Below the pieces are notes generated by a model. The model did not search any database. It was not told where the DNA came from and saw nothing but the letters and a program-made list of their open reading frames with translations. Positions 13,006-25,428 of a stretch of DNA of 64,000 nucleotides are shown here, piece by piece; the first letter of the stretch is position 1, and the number at the start of each line of letters is the position of its first letter. The DNA is taken from positions 332,105 to 396,104 of the forward strand of contig NW_006768776.1 of NCBI RefSeq assembly GCF_000204055.1. Reading direction: 5' to 3'. The translations under genes were made by a program, and so were the position numbers. Origin of the DNA: Melampsora larici-populina 98AG31 (lineage: Eukaryota; Basidiomycota; Pucciniomycetes; Pucciniales; Melampsoraceae).

Positions 13006-14684
13006 GTAGTTGATTTGATTTTGATTTTGATTTTTTTGGGGAAATGGGGTTTGGGATGGGGTTTAGAGAATTGATGGATGCTTTTTTTCTGGTTTTTAAT
13101 AGGGCTTCACTTTGAATTTTGGGTGATTGGTTTGGAAGGTATGGTGTTTCTATGGTGTGATGGGTTTTTAGTTTTTTTTTGATTATCAAGGTTTTTTTGG
13201 TATGGTATGGTATGGTATGGAAAAAGATGAAACATCAAGTGTGTGTATTATGATTTCAAACCAGTTTTTTATATATGAATTAATCAAAGGAAAAAGGAGA
13301 GGGAAAAAGTGATGTGATAGGTAATGAATGTGTTTTGTTTTTCCTTTGGTTTTTTGTAATTTTATTTTACTTATTTATTTATATTATATTATTATTATTA
13401 ACTCTATAGATAGATATATACATTTCTTTAGATTTATTTTAAGTTTTTTGGATTGGATTCATTTTATTTTCAAACATTTGTATTTTTTTTTTTCCTTTTT
13501 TTCTTTTTTGTTGAGGAGGGTTATGGATTTGATTTTTTTAAAATATATAGCATTTTTTTGATTTTTTTTGATACATTTTTTTCTGGTTCTGGTTTTTTTT
13601 TCTGTAAAGTGTTTACTCTTTTTTATTTTGGTGGAAAGGATTGTTTTTTTTTTTTATTTTGATTTTGAAAAGATGTGGTTTTAGAGCTTTAGAAAGATAA
13701 TATGTACAAATGTATCATCAAAAAAAAAGAGGATGTGTTTGAAATTTCAAAAGGTTTGATATATATATGAGAATATATGTAGAAAGATTTGATTGAGCCT
13801 TTGAGTTTGTTAAACCCTGAAATCTAACATAATTGGGCTCACATTTTGTATGAAAAGATTCTGATTGATTTGAAATTGATTTGATGAGCCTACCTTTTTG
13901 ATGGTTCAATTAGTAGAAGTTTGAGAAAATAAATGTGATCTGTAAGACATGTGTGGTCTTTTGAACACTACTGAAAACATTCTTGTGATAAACTGTTCAG
14001 AAGTTCTTCATATTCTTCAACACAGATCTTTCCTTGAGCATATCAAGTTGATCTCAATATACTCCAAGGGTTTTTGAAAAAAATACAAGAAGTTTCCTAG
14101 ATTTGATTTCAAGATCTCCAACTCATAATGAAAGTCTCAATCAATGATTCTCAATTCTACTCAAATCATGTTGTAAGGCTGAACTTGCATGATATCTGAC
14201 CCGGGCGGAAGAAAGATCAGGAGCGCATGTGGGTGGCCACACTTGGGCTGAGAGAAGATCCAGGATTATGTGAGATATAAGGTCAGTAACTCTGACTCAA
14301 AATTGGTATTGCTGAATATTGATGAGAGCACCAAATCTGGTGAAAGAACTTGTAGATTCTGTACATACAAAAAGGTTTCCATAAAGGTTGGTGTCTGACT
14401 CCTGATTCAACTGAACCAAGCTCAAATGAACACCTTATGATTTATTCAGATGGGAATCTTGTAAAAGACAGGTACCACTTTTCCCCGGCCTTCTTCTTCC
14501 TTTGTCCCCTACTGCTGATCTTCCTCTTGGTGTGCAATACTTCTATACACAAAAACATACACAAAAGAAAATTGAAAGATGAAATCTGGAGACATTTACT
14601 TATGGCTTGTATTCCCTTGATCTTCTGAAAAAGATGTTACAATCAAACATTGAGAGTTGGAACAAAGAGATCCATGTAAGATAT
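13006..14684. other. Long 3' region of VHC1-like gene, strongly T-rich
   Basis: From 13010 to ~13680 the plus strand is dominated by T runs (for example 13440-13660), consistent with an AT-rich 3' UTR and terminator zone of the upstream gene. A pure (GGTAT)4 tract lies at 13199-13220. The open frames here (13328-13662) are artefacts of TTT and TTC codons. From ~13700 onward I see no gene. Confidence 0.5.
13199..13220. repeat. (GGTAT)4 microsatellite
   Basis: Four perfect GGTAT units plus GG, about 200 bp downstream of the VHC1-like stop codon. Non-coding. Confidence 0.95.
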
Positions 14685-15387
14685 TAGGCATTGGGCGAGG
14701 TTTCTGAAAATTTTCGTTTTTTGGTTGCGGGAACCAATTCAAAGGTAGTTCAGTTTTCTTGGAATGCTTGAGTAGGGATGGCTGGCACAATATCAAAGCC
14801 ACCCAAAGCACAGCAAAAAAATATTTCTTGTTTTGCTTTACAAAAATTTTCTGAAATTTCATCGGGCGTAGAGCATCCTTGCTTGACCTGTAAAAGCCAC
14901 AAGCCCTAATCGCGCCACAAAAGACACNNNNNNNNNNNNNNNNNNNNNNNNNNNNNNNNNNNNNNNNNNNNNNNNNNNNNNNNNNNNNNNNNNNNNNNNN
15001 NNNNNNNNNNNNNNNNNNNNNNNNNNNTCTATCATCCGATGACTTTTTCTTCTACGTGGCAGTCAAAATTGGAACATTTTATTGACTCAAAACTAGACAG
15101 ACTTGTCCAATTTCAAGCTGAAATTGAAATCAAAAGATTCAAATCTTGATCCTCTGGATTGGTCACAAACTGCTGGAGTTGACGAGCAAAAACCTCGAAG
15201 ACAAGAGTCAAGCGGTCATCGGACCGAGGCAAATGAACATCTGACCCTAAAAGATAGCCGGGCAAAGCGACAGGGCTTTTTACCTGTGAAACTCACTCGC
15301 TTCTGCAATCTTCGGATTGCTTCGTGGGGCGCATCGCTGGTCGGTCAAAAAAATAGAAAAAAGAGCGAAAATTTCGCCCAATGCCTA
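14685..15387. repeat. Inverted repeat pair flanking the assembly gap
   Basis: TAGGCATTGGGCGA at 14685-14698 recurs as its reverse complement TCGCCCAATGCCTA at 15374-15387. Inside each arm the similarity continues weakly through an ATTTTCG..TTTTTT segment. The gap of 100 N (14928-15027) lies between the arms. This fits a terminal-inverted-repeat or fold-back element that the assembler could not close. True termini and length are unknown because of the gap. Confidence 0.5.
14928..15027. other. Assembly gap (100 N)
   Basis: Exactly 100 N bases, the conventional placeholder for a gap of unknown length. It sits inside an inverted-repeat context, so the true sequence may be a repeat of quite different size. 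Confidence 1.
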
Positions 15388-15552
15388 TTGAAGACCAAAC
15401 CATCAAGTATTAATTCAATCAAGAAATTTTTGGGGATTTGTTTTACAAAATTTGAAACTTAAGAACCACATCAGTTCTGTATGTACAAAAGACTTTCATT
15501 TGAATTGTGTAAAGATCAAGAGGGATGTTCAACAATTGGATTGGTGGTAATA

Positions 15553-15702
15553 GCGGTACACAAATATGAAAACTGTATGAAAAACCCGCATGAAAAATCC
15601 GCATGAAACCACATGGTTTTTTTGGGTTTGCCCGCAAAAACCAAAAAAACCATGCGGGTTTTCATGCGGTTTCCCATACGGTTTTGATATTTGTGTACCA
15701 CT
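15553..15702. mobile_element. Fold-back / MITE-like element
   Basis: About 150 bp that is almost one long imperfect palindrome. It starts CGGTACACAAATAT and ends ATATTTGTGTACCAC. Internal words CCGCATGAAA, CCGCATGGTTTTTT and GGGTTTGCCC / GCGGGTTTTCATGCGG pair across the centre near 15630. TAAT occurs 2-3 bp outside both ends (15548-15551 and 15702-15705) and could be a target-site duplication. No coding capacity, so it would depend on a transposase elsewhere. The short ORFs here simply read the palindrome. Confidence 0.65.
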
Positions 15703-18700
15703 AATCTTCATGATCCTGGTTTGCAAGAATTTTTAAGCTTACAGCCAATACATCTGTATGGGTTTCGAGGGAGTCGACTGTACATGAATGTGCAAGGCGC
15801 TGTCATGAAAAGTGATCTTGAGTGTTATTTCAAGCAAAACAGGTCAGCTACTTAAAAGACAAAACTTTGGTTTCTTTGAGTTTTGGTCCAGTACTTCATG
15901 AGATAAGAGACACTTTTGAGGTTACTTTGAGTACAGAATATTAAGTGATTCCAAAATGAATTGGTAGCTTCTATTAAGCTGTTGGATAAAGAGTGGGTCT
16001 GAAATTTGTATCTCATGATCCATCATGCCTATATTATGTGTAACCCCTTACACATATTTAAAGGAAGGAAAAAGAAGTTGAAAGGGAAACAATCTGTACC
16101 ATCAAAGGGTGATGATCATTGAACACCTTATCAAGAAACAAAAGATATTATTTAAGTCCACAAGCTTTGGACCTAAGTGTTTGGTCTTGTTTGCTTTGGT
16201 AAGTATCAAAGTGGACACCTAATTAGTCAAGCATAGATTCTTTTTCTCTTTGTACACTTGATCTTTTTTTAGAAACTTGTTATGTTTTTCTTTGGCTTTA
16301 GTAATTTTTTTGAAGCATCCTGGTATCCTCGCCACCCCTGGCCTTCACATCTAGTGAAAACGTGACTTACACCAATGACATAGTCACAGTATACCATTCT
16401 AGAGAGACCAGATGCACCACGGAAAGCTCCTATCAAGGCACACAATATAAAAGTTTTTGTTTCCTTATGTTTGCTGTGAATTGCTGTGAAACTGATAGCC
16501 TTTAATTTGAACATCTTTACACCTGCAAGGCTATGGATCTCTACCTCGACCCAGCCCTTTGCTCCTCGCTAGACCTTGGCAAAGAAGGAATGTAAACTCA
16601 AATTAAGGGTATGTAGTGTTGAAAAAACTTTTACATCTTGTGTCTCAATGATAACTCTCTGGGGTCCTAAGCCCAGACTTCTGCAAGCTGGAAATTGCCG
16701 ATGATTTGGTTTCTCAGAAATGATACTCTTGACTCAGTAATTGGAGCATTCAAGTAGATTCAAGTATTGAATATATGTAAACAGATTTCACAAATCAATA
16801 TCTTTTCCAACCAATTAATAAACTAGGAGGATTGTATGATTTTGAATTAATATGAATTAATAGGCCGAGTATGTATGTAACTTATCTGTTTTCCTTTTTT
16901 TTTCGAGTGGGTTTGATGGCTCGTGTAGATTTATGTAGATATTTTTGTAGCTGGAATGTTTTGATTATCTTTGATGACTGAATAGTTAAAAGAAAAAAGA
17001 AATCTTTGGAATGGGACTCTTGGCTCTTGGCTCTATGTAGATACTAGGTATGGATCTAGGTTCACGCTTAGCGGCTACAGAGGCAAGATTTATTAACATC
17101 ATATTGTACAAGCTTGAAAGAAAGAAAAATCGGACTTGAGACTTGAAAGTGGAAGAAGTTGAGAAAAAAATGAAAGTTCTGAGGATGGTTATCTTGTTTG
17201 AGATTGTATGAGCTCTACCAGAGCGTTTTGTAAGTTGATATTTTTATCTGAACAAAAAAATCCATTGCACATCTTAATGAAAATAAAAAATTAAAAAGAA
17301 AAGAACACTTGGTTATTCAATGTAAATTTGTCATAATAGCCTGCTTGAATAGAAGGTTAATGGTTTTTGTTGTAGTAAAAAAAACAAGTTTTCAAGAAAA
17401 CCTTTTACATAAGATGAGTAAATGTAATTGAAGGAATAAAATGATTGTAAATTTTACAAGTTTCTTGAAAGGATGGTAGAAATTTGAATTAAGGAATCTT
17501 CATCTTTTCATGATCATCTTTTACCTTTGGTGAGCTGTTTTTAGAGGTTTTCAAAAATAGACAATCTTCTTTTGATCAGAATGTTGATACGCTTTTCTGT
17601 CTAGAAGGAACACACAATGGAGGTTCTTGTGTACCCGAATATGTACCTACCATTCTCCGAAAGCCTTTTGCCGTTCCATTCCCGTATGTCTACACGTACC
17701 GGCTTCCATTTAAAAACTGACTTTTTTTTTTCGGGGTATATACGTTGTTTAAAGGACTTAACACGCTTGCAAGCAGTTCACAAAGGTATCATCATAATTC
17801 AAGTGAAGATCATAAAGGCTGTGCAATCAATCTTACGGTTATGTATTCTGCTAACCTTCATGATGATCATACATATCAGTTGTCAAAATCTAAATTCAAA
17901 CCGATTTCACTTGTCAAGATTTTGATGGTGGATTTTATTCACAAAGCTTGGAAAGAATTCCGCGCCAGTTTGCTCAAGTTTGGCGGGCAAAAGTTTCCAA
18001 ACTTTCTGCAATCGACTGTAAAAGGAATGTGAAAAGGGGGTTCAAGCAAACTTGCCCTTAGGAGTTTACATAAAAAAAGATTTACCAAATTGATTACTTT
18101 TATTTACGAATGAGTTAAAGTACATACATCATCAGATTTGAAACTGTTTGGAAATCATCATGATTAAAAACAATCTAAAAGAAGATATGAAATGATTGAA
18201 TATGTTTTCTCAGCGTGTCGAATAGATTTCAAGGTATGTACCCAAAAGGAAGAAAATGATGGTTTCTTTTTTTTTTTTCGGAATTAGATACATATAAATT
18301 TTGTAAATCATCAAAGAAAGTTCTTTTCAAGTATGTAAGTACAAAAGATCATCTTTATCATTGAAGATCTTTTGATCTACAATAATCCCTTACATTGGAA
18401 TCAACTATGAGATTCTTTTGTGAGCATGATTTGATCTTCAGGGGTTTTTCAGAGTTTTTCTCGTTGTGATTGTGATTGTGATATAAAAAGCAAAGGGTGT
18501 ATTTGAGGAATTTTGATAACTCATGACTGCGTGAAATTGATGATAAATAAATTGATTGTACATATGCAAATGAAGTTTGATGAAGATACGTAATTTCTTT
18601 TGATCAGTTTTTGTTTATGTATCTTTTTTTGTAGTCAGTGAAATGCTGTGTTAGTGTGATGTGATTTGATGATGAATTTGTGTATGTGATTGAAGTGAGA

Positions 18701-19024
18701 CGACACCTACTGTTTCTTTCAGAATTGTGATTGTGATTGAGATTTGATTGAAGAGAGTGATAAAAGTGACAGATTGAAAGGAGAAGGAGAAAGTATGTAT
18801 GTAGAGAAAGTTTGAAGGTTAAAGTTTTAAATTAAATCCAGATTTAAAACACTTTTTAAAGTAGTTTGTAAGTTTTGGTTGGATTTAATTTGAATTGAAG
18901 TACAATACAAGAAACCATTAAGCTGATGAAAGTGATCTTGATGATAGAGTATTTCAGTTTTCTACTTTAACTCAATCCATCATCAACCATTACCATCCAA
19001 CCATCATTTTACGACGAATTCATC
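15703..19024. other. Large intergenic region, no gene recognised
   Basis: 3.3 kb of AT-rich sequence upstream of the Zds-family gene. The longest open frames (17617-17925, 17745-18032 and 16269-16514) lack start context, splice structure, signal peptides or family motifs and overlap in different frames. Pyrimidine-rich sequence and CATCATCAACC-type repeats just before 19025 are the likely promoter and 5' UTR of the Zds gene. Confidence 0.45.
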
Positions 19025-22000
19025 ATGTCAACTTTCAACTTCCAACTTCCTCAATCATCCATCAATCCACTCTCAATCAACTCGGTTCAACTTCAATCTC
19101 AATCTCAACCTCAATCATCAATTCAATCTACTCTTCCAATCACTGAGACTCCTGATCTCAATGACCCAAATCCTGATCTCTTTTGGCTTCCTGCTAGACT
19201 TCATCCTGAGATCGCTCCTCAGGAATTCAAAGCGTTCATTCAAGAGGCAACTAAACCTGAAAACTTACTTCGTCGTACTAACTCTGCCTTAGGATCTCGT
19301 CGTAGAATTCAAACTGAGGATGATCCTACTTATCCTACTGCTAACTCAGCTCTGGGTCGTAAGAAGAGTATGCTCAGTAAAGTTTATGATCCCAGTTCAG
19401 ATTCGGATCCTTCTACTTCTAATCATCGGTCCTCATTAAATCCCGAGACATCTTCATCTAATCAAATCAATCGTGGTCAATCTATGAGCTCTCGTGGTGG
19501 ATTAGGTCGTGGATTAGAAGGACTTGAATCTTTAACTATCAATGACCTTCAACGACTAGAATCTCTGGTGCTCAATAACGATCCTACTCTCAATCCTTCG
19601 ACTCCTCTGGTGGATTCTAGTGAAGGTAACGTCGCTGGTTTTGGTTTAGGTCAAAGTAGAATCACTGCTGTATTACGAAGAAGTTTGAGTATGGGAGGTG
19701 CTGCTGCATTATATTCTGGTGAGTTTTTCATCATGTGTTTTCATCTCTCACTGATACTGACTCAATTCTTGAATTAGGTAACGAATCATCAGATGATTCC
19801 TGTGGAGATCCAACCGATGATTCACCTCTTATCTCTCGTGCTCCTGGTCATATCATTCGTCGAACAGCTCGGACTAAAGTTCGAAAAACTACCCTCGCAG
19901 GTGATGGGAATGGTCATCGGTTTCCAGCTACTCGTAGAACCAAGATTGTTAATCCTAGCTCGCTAAATGATCAACAATCAACACCTTCTACTTCATTAGA
20001 CTCTTTTGTTTCTGAAGATAGTGTAGGAGCAAGCACTGTTCAACCTGATCAACATCTATATCCTCAAACTGATGAAGAGAAACGAGTGAGCAATATCAGT
20101 TCGAGTACCGATGAACGAAGCCTTGAAGATGGTTCACTAGATGAATCTCATAGTAGTCATCTACATCGATCTCTTTCACCCGGTAGTAAACATACCACCA
20201 CCACCTCTCCTACTTCGATATGCGATTCATTGACAGCTTCTAGTCATGATTCTAAAAGTAACCTTTATCCGCTTTCTACTTATCCTTCAATTCGTGAACC
20301 GAATTCTTCACCAACCGAGGATTATCTAGGATCTACTTCTCTCAATCCATCTGCTAGACCGATTTCGACTGCTTCGAATAGTAGTTTATTGGATGCTTAT
20401 GCTGAATTATCAAGCCCTGAAGATTCACTTCCAACAATCACAACTGAATCCATTGAAACTGTACCAGTACCTATCTCCCGAGCATCATATCCACCTCTGT
20501 CTACCATCAATTCCACCTCCACCTCATCTCAAAACGTTTCAACTCATGCTTCATCTCCTTATACATCCATGTCTTCATCCGATCACCTTCCGATCGGGAT
20601 TCCTCCAAACTCTCAACCGCCTGCTAGAACTTCTGTACCTTTTCCTACATCATCTTCAACTGCTCCACCTCATCAGTCAAACAATGAGATCCCAAATCTA
20701 GCCGCTTCCTTGACTGTACCTGGGATTACAGACGCAAAGGGTAACAAAACCATGACAAACCCACTTACTAAAAGTATGGATGATCTTCATACCAAACGGG
20801 CTACGAGCCAAGATAATACAACAAGAGGTAAGTGACCGAGCTCTGGTGTGTCTTTCTCTATGATTCTGACCTTTTTCTCTCTATCTGTTTTGAATACAAT
20901 CGGATAGCGGACCACCCAACCTCATCTAGTTCTAGACCTCCAAACAAACAAACCAAAACGAGTCCACCAACGTTGGTTTCGAGTACAACAAGTCCACCAC
21001 CAAGTGTAAAAGAAACCAAAGAGAAAAAACGAGCATGGGCCAAACTTGGATTATCTTCATCATCATCATCAGATAAATCTAAAAAAGGCAAATCTAAAGA
21101 AAAATCGGTTGGATCAAGTTCTTCTTCTAATAATAATGCTAGTACCACTGGATCTGGAAAACCAACTAGTAAAAAAGAAGAAGGTAAAAAAGAAGCTAGT
21201 GGAAGTGGATCATTTCTAAGTGGATTGTTTGGAGGAACTAAAACCAAAAAGACTGAATCGAGTCAATCAACTTCAAGTTCTTCAAGCAATCATGTTAATA
21301 ATTCGAACAATCCTACTAAACCGATGATCACCCCAACTCAAAAAGTAGAAGAAGAAATTAAAGAATTAAATCCAACGGCATCTGGAGGGTTTATTAAAGG
21401 AAGATATACATCATTTTATAGATTACCGATTCATGTTGAAAGAGCGGTTTATAGATTAAGTCATATTAAGTTGGCTAACCCTAGAAGACCATTGTATGAA
21501 CAAGTCTTGATTTCGAATTTAATGTTTTGGTATCTTGGAGTGATTAATAAAACGAATGTAATCAATTCTAATCAACAGCAGCAGCAACAACAACTACAAC
21601 ATCATCATCAACAACAACAATCACAGCAGCAGCAGCAACAACAACAAAGTGGGTCAGGTAGTCTTACATCTGGAGGATCAGTTGGACAAGGGAAGAATGG
21701 AAATATGAAGGCTAAGAATGGAAAATTGAATGGGATTGGAGAAGAAGGCTTTGAAGATGAAACCGATTCATCAGAAGAAGAAGACGAGAGTAGTAGTGAA
21801 GAATCTGAAAGTGATAGTTCTTCAATTGAAGATGAAGAAGAAGAAGACGGTGGGGGCGAAGAAGAAGAAGAAGAGAGTAGTAGTGAAGGATTTGGAAGTT
21901 GTGAGGGAGCTACAGGAGGGGAAGGTAGGAGTGGGAATAGTGTTCGGAAGAAAAAGAAGAAGGGATTGAAAGCAGGCAATCAGGTCATGAGAAATGAAGG

Positions 22001-22232
22001 AAGTAAAGTTAAACGCACTCCGGGTGGGGTTAGTAGTGGTGGTGCTAGTAGTAGTCTTCTTCATGGGAATCAGAATGAGGATTTAAAGAAGAAAGGATCT
22101 AGGGGTTGGATTACTACTGGATCTAATTCTGGATCTAATGGAAGAAGTGGGAGCGGGAGTGGTGGGAGTGGTGGTAGTGGTAATAATGGGAATGGGAATG
22201 GAAATGGAAAAGGTAAAAGTAAGAAAAGTTAA
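19025..22232 (+). CDS. Zds1/Zds2-family PP2A regulator
   Basis: In yeast, Zds proteins bind the PP2A regulatory subunit Cdc55 and control mitotic entry and exit and polarity; a similar role is inferred. Three exons, 19025-19718, 19778-20827 and 20908-22232, give 1022 aa. The N-terminal motif NPDLFWLPARLHPEIAPQEF, then LLRRTNSALGSR and GRKKSMLSKVYDP, is typical of filamentous-fungal Zds proteins. The diagnostic Zds_C domain lies at about residues 744-790 (RYTSFYRLPIHVERAVYRLS followed by HIKLANPRRPLYEQVLISNL). The middle is a Ser/Thr/Pro-rich disordered region of ~500 residues. Unusually, Zds_C is not at the very end: ~220 residues follow, with poly-Gln/His, an acidic EDETDSSEEEDESSSEE stretch and a Gly/Ser/Asn tail ending in Lys. 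Confidence 0.88.
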
Positions 22233-23372
22233 AAAGAAACTTGAAAAAAAAATCCCCAAGGTGTTGAAAATTCCTATTCGTGTTTTTTTTTTCTCAATTT
22301 TGCTTTTATGTAAGAGATGGGTGTTTTTTTTTGATTTCACTTTTTTTTGTTTAGAAGATCCGTTTTTTTTTGAAAAATCCAATTATTTAAATTTATATAG
22401 ATAGATAGATAGAAAAAAAAAGTGATGGGTTTTTTTTTTCTTTGAGATTACTTTTTTTGGTATTATGATTTGATTTGATGATGTTTTTTTTTGCAGTTTT
22501 AGTTGGGTTTTTTCAGAATAGATATTGGTATTAGTTAAACTTGATAAGTTAGTAGTAGTAGTAGTTAGTCATCCATCATATTAATAATTAGATTTTTTTT
22601 TCTCATTGTTCTTTTTCATTTTTCATTTTTCATTGTTTTTTTTTTGTGTGTGTTTTATGGTTTTCATCTTCATTCTTTTTGCATTACTTGATAAAAAAAA
22701 AGTTTCTTCTTTTGCTTTGCTTTGCTTTTCTTTGCTTTTCTTTCTTTTTTATCTTTACTTATTGACTTTATATTTATAAACATACTTTTACTTTTTTTTT
22801 GAAATTTTGAAATTTTGATCTTGATTTTTTTTTCTTAGAATTCTGAGAGGGTTTTTTTTTTATTAAGATGTATAAAGAATATATATATACTAATTATATT
22901 TTCAATGAGGTATTTTTCTCTTAAATGTTTCTTTTTGAAAGAGTTGGAGGGCGGAGTTGGGAAGTATGTTAAGAGAGGGTTACATATGGAGTGATTACAG
23001 GAAAATGTTTATCAAAGCAAAAAAACATTTGAAAAGTTGAATTTTGATTGATAATCAACTATTTCTCAAAAGGGTGGATCTTTTAGGTTTTTAAGTTGCT
23101 TGATTTGAAAAAACTGGTTTTAATTCAATCAGACCTTAACTTGAACTTAAGTAGTTCATTATATGTACACTGATTAATCAATTTGATTTTATGATTTTTT
23201 ATAAGCCAGATCTGATCATACATTCAACTTTATTATTGCCCATAGCAAGATATGAATATGATTGGTGAAGGGTATGACAGAGTTTAGATGAAGAGAGATG
23301 CTGGAAGTCCTTCTCATATTTCATTATATGTGAATCTCATTGAGCAGCTACGGTGATTATGGTATATGACAT
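22233..23372. other. T-rich 3' flank of the Zds gene
   Basis: 22240-22920 is full of T runs with short TAGA and TTTGC/TTTTC repeats (22397-22412, 22705-22740) and resembles the 3' flank of the VHC1-like gene. Probably 3' UTR and terminator sequence. No gene seen. Confidence 0.5.
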
Positions 23373-23663
23373 CACCATGTCAATATCCTTGTAGCACGTC
23401 AACGTGCACACACGGAGAGTTTCAAAATAAATTTGAAAGTCTTTCAGTCAGATTTTGACTGAGATTGTTCTTGAGAACCCTTTGTGAACAATGATTTAGT
23501 TATGGGATCCTTTGTCATCAGCTGGGGTCAACTGACTGCCAACATCCCAGTTTATAAAGGGAAGATGTGTCTGTTGTGAAACCTCTTCAATAGGTCTGTC
23601 AAGTGTCTGAGGAAACTAATTTATGTGCGCACGTCAATGTGCTACAAGGATACAAACACGGTG
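23373..23663. mobile_element. MITE-like element with ~35-bp terminal inverted repeats
   Basis: The left arm (23373-23408) reads CACCATGTCAATATCCTTGT then AGCACGTCAACGTGCACA. The right arm (23624-23663), reverse complemented, reads CACCGTGTTTGTATCCTTGT then AGCACATTGACGTGCGCACA. The arms match at most positions and bound a ~291-bp unit with no coding capacity. No family name recognised and no certain target-site duplication. Confidence 0.65.
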
Positions 23664-25428
23664 CATAAAACTTTAGGTGTCAGAGCTTTTGAATCCTACT
23701 GAGGCTTTACATGACATTGTGTTATTTAACAATTCATTCCATCAATTTGTGAAGGAGCCAGAGATAGCTGAGATAGTAGCTTGTTTGTATGACTTGTTGT
23801 AAGTACATTAAGGGTACCTAGGCTCAGATATGGATGTACAGAAAGTTTGAGTTGTTTAAGAATTGCCAGTCTGTTTCAGAGAGGTTATGTCAATTTACCA
23901 AAAGCTCTAGGAGTGGCTTGAGTCGTGTTTCATCTTTTGTTTACAAGCTTCTGTAAACTCTTTTGATATCTTTTAAAGTGGTATTTGAGAGATTTATGAA
24001 AGGTATGATCAATGAACCTGAAAATATGATTAATATTCTTTAGATTCAGAATCAAGGGGAGAAAGAAAAATGATGAAGTCTGATTATAATTTGGTGGATA
24101 GAACTTCTTTAGCCACCAATTTTAGCACACTGTCACTACTGAAGATACTAGATCTTGATTTTTGCCCAAGGGCTGTGCTGGTGCATCAGCCTGAATTGTG
24201 CTATGTGTGGTGATTCTCATGAGTTTTTATCCTGCTTTCCCAAACATTTCCCATGGCTTATGGTGCTGGAGAGAGGTATGGGATTCTGCCTACCTTCTCC
24301 TGCCCATACAGAAATATGGTCCAACATTTGTATTGGGTAAGTCAGAGGATGGGAAAGAACAGGGTTATGATGTAGTAAACACCTGTCTTTAATACTCACA
24401 ACATTTAACCTAGCTAATGTTTCTACCAATTATTCATATCCTGATTTGACTTAGAAAGCTTTTACTTTTATTCACTTTTCTATCAATACCCCTTATCACT
24501 ATCATCATTCATGAGGGCTCCTTCATAGATCTAATACACTCAGCTATTGTTTTTTTGTTTGTTGTCTGATAAAGGACTTGATCCCTATTCAGAATCTTGA
24601 GTTTTTTTCTCTGGGCAGGAGGATTCCTTTGCCCAGACTCCAAGAATGTTGCACAGCAGAGGATATCTTCTTCCCAGAGAAAGCTGTGGATCTGGGCAAA
24701 AATCTATTGTCAAGAATCTGTAACCCAGGCTCTCAAGATACAGATGGGCACAGGATTTGATAAACCCAAAAAGGCAGTTTTATTTGAATCAGACCTCCAA
24801 AACCCAACATTTTGATAGTCCCAAAATGATTTTGGAATTAGTAGGTCAAGGACTCTCTGTTAATGAATTTATGGAACAACTTTCAGAAAATCTATCTCCT
24901 GCCAGAAGATTGAAGATTTTGAGTCTCTGAGAAAAAATTCATCGCTGTGAGATCACAGTCTATCAGCAAATGCCTATCCATAACACAATTCACGTATTCT
25001 TGCTCTTTTTTGGATAAGATGACATTTTGGGATGAATCTGACTGTGTGGTAAGTTTCAATCTTTTGGGGCAAAACCAGCTGGTAGATTTCCTTATTTTCA
25101 AGACCTTGTAATATAGCAAGAAAGGATGCCCGAGATTTCTTGAAGATACCAATTGTTTGTATTGATGTCTTTGGACAGGGGTTGTGAGCTGTTACAGCGT
25201 GATACAGCTCAACCAGGGACTTGGTTGAGTTTGGTCTTTGGAAGGCTTTTACTTTGATAAGGATGGGTTACTAAACTAATGGGAATTCTCTTCAGATCTT
25301 TACTTTATTCAGACTTTGTACTTCTTTTTCTATTTAACAAATCAAAAGAGGAGAATTTCACAAAACAATAGACCAATCGTTTCATCCTGATGAACTTGAT
25401 TGAAATTAAAATCCATTTGATGAGGTTT
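23664..25428. other. Intergenic region, no gene recognised
   Basis: AT-rich DNA with scattered short frames (24155-24429, 24578-24815, 24892-25152) that overlap one another on both strands and show no family motif, signal peptide or consistent introns. I see no convincing gene or repeat structure. Confidence 0.45.

Noticed and set aside
13328..13662. Two Phe-rich plus-strand frames
   Set aside because: Produced by T-rich 3' flank sequence; no start context or domain.
15443..15726. Three overlapping minus-strand frames rich in GFFMR/FSYS-like words
   Set aside because: They read the fold-back element; the repeated words are its internal DNA repeats.
21608..21979. 123-aa Ser/Pro/Cys-rich minus-strand frame
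   Set aside because: Antisense of the poly-Gln and acidic tract of the Zds-family gene; pure low-complexity shadow.
24578..24815. Two overlapping plus-strand frames
   Set aside because: No motif, signal peptide, splice signals or homology hints; overlapping in different frames.
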